From Echinicola pacifica DSM 19836 (GTDB taxonomy: Bacteria > Bacteroidota > Bacteroidia > Cytophagales > Cyclobacteriaceae), in NCBI RefSeq assembly GCF_000373245.1, contig NZ_KB890739.1, positions 224,441 to 288,440 of the forward strand: a stretch of 64,000 nt of DNA, in the 5' to 3' direction. Made by a program: the position numbers and the translations under genes. The notes under the pieces were generated by a model, which saw only the letters and a program-made list of their open reading frames with translations, ran no database searches and was not told the DNA's origin. Positions 63,901 through 64,000 of the stretch are shown in pieces. Position 1 is the first letter of the stretch; each line of letters opens with the position of its first letter.

Positions 63901-64000
63901 ATGGCGCACGTTACAAATTTTAACCTGGATCAAAAATTTGACTTTACGGCGGCTTTGAAGAAGTCCCTCATGATAATGGGTGGCATCGGAGCACTACTGT
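63901..64000 (+). CDS. actF: alternative complex III subunit ActF (3' truncated at window end)
   Basis: Only the first 33 codons are inside the window: MAHVTNFNLDQKFDFTAALK, then a segment turning hydrophobic (LMIMGGIGALL). This position and beginning fit ActF, the second NrfD-like quinol:cytochrome c oxidoreductase subunit. The frame is open to the window edge. The call rests mainly on operon context. Confidence 0.75.
   Translation, partial: MAHVTNFNLDQKFDFTAALKKSLMIMGGIGALL

Overview
The window looks like a chromosomal segment of a free-living, aerobic Bacteroidota bacterium, most likely a member of the Cytophagales (Cyclobacteriaceae-like). The supporting signs are a type IX secretion (T9SS) C-terminal sorting domain, a bamD-rpoZ-coaBC-porD-like-recN cluster, an alternative complex III (act) operon, a BCAA operon with an extra LeuA-family gene between leuD and leuB, and promoters of the Bacteroidota type (TTTG, 19-20 bases, TAnnTTTG). 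Genus is not determinable by eye. I found no insertion sequence, prophage, CRISPR array or rRNA operon. There is one tRNA gene (Cys).

Layout. 1-6.4 kb: the 3' part of a LamG plus polysaccharide-lyase-like protein, a GH15 glucoamylase-like enzyme, rsmG, an ECF sigma factor and a membrane GT2. 6.5-10.5 kb: tgt, an LptF/LptG-like permease, an EamA transporter and ispE. 10.8-21.1 kb: a branched-chain amino acid operon (ilvD-ilvB-ilvN-ilvC-leuC-leuD-leuA family-leuB). It is preceded by a consensus promoter, a 19-codon leader peptide rich in Ile/Val/Leu, and a terminator with a competing antiterminator, which together form a classic ribosome-mediated attenuator. 21.1-21.5 kb: a strong terminator and a probable decayed gene. 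21.6-30.4 kb, minus strand: fabI, recN, a PorD-like (DUF4835) gene, coaBC, rpoZ, bamD, a T9SS-sorted protein and an OstA/LptA-like protein. 30.4-38 kb, plus strand: tilS, a lone cNMP-binding protein, mdh, a 907-residue membrane-anchored protein and an MscS channel. 38-47.8 kb: a VTT-domain protein, a cystathionine gamma-synthase/lyase, an unrecognised helical protein, a DUF2027-Smr protein, a photolyase and tamB. 47.8-55.8 kb: tsaD, smpB, an NlpC/P60-like protein without the catalytic cysteine, an HNH endonuclease, a GntP permease, a D-threonine-aldolase-like PLP enzyme and rpsA. 55.8-56.6 kb: a purine-rich spacer and tRNA-Cys. 56.9-64 kb: actABCDE and the start of actF.

Functionally the window is mostly core metabolism and envelope biogenesis. 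The BCAA operon supplies Val and Leu, and part of Ile, and appears to be controlled by translation of its own leader. LptF/G-like, OstA-like, BamD, TamB and PorD-like proteins serve outer-membrane and T9SS assembly. The act operon encodes a quinol:electron-acceptor oxidoreductase that replaces the bc1 complex.

The most noteworthy observations are the ilv attenuator, the cysteine-less NlpC/P60 protein, heptanucleotide tandem repeats and hairpins inside the BCAA operon, a decayed gene behind leuB, a terminator hidden inside a convergent coding sequence, and repeated palindromic half-sites in front of the act promoter. No wholly new multi-gene system was evident; the novelty is mainly regulatory and in single-protein oddities.
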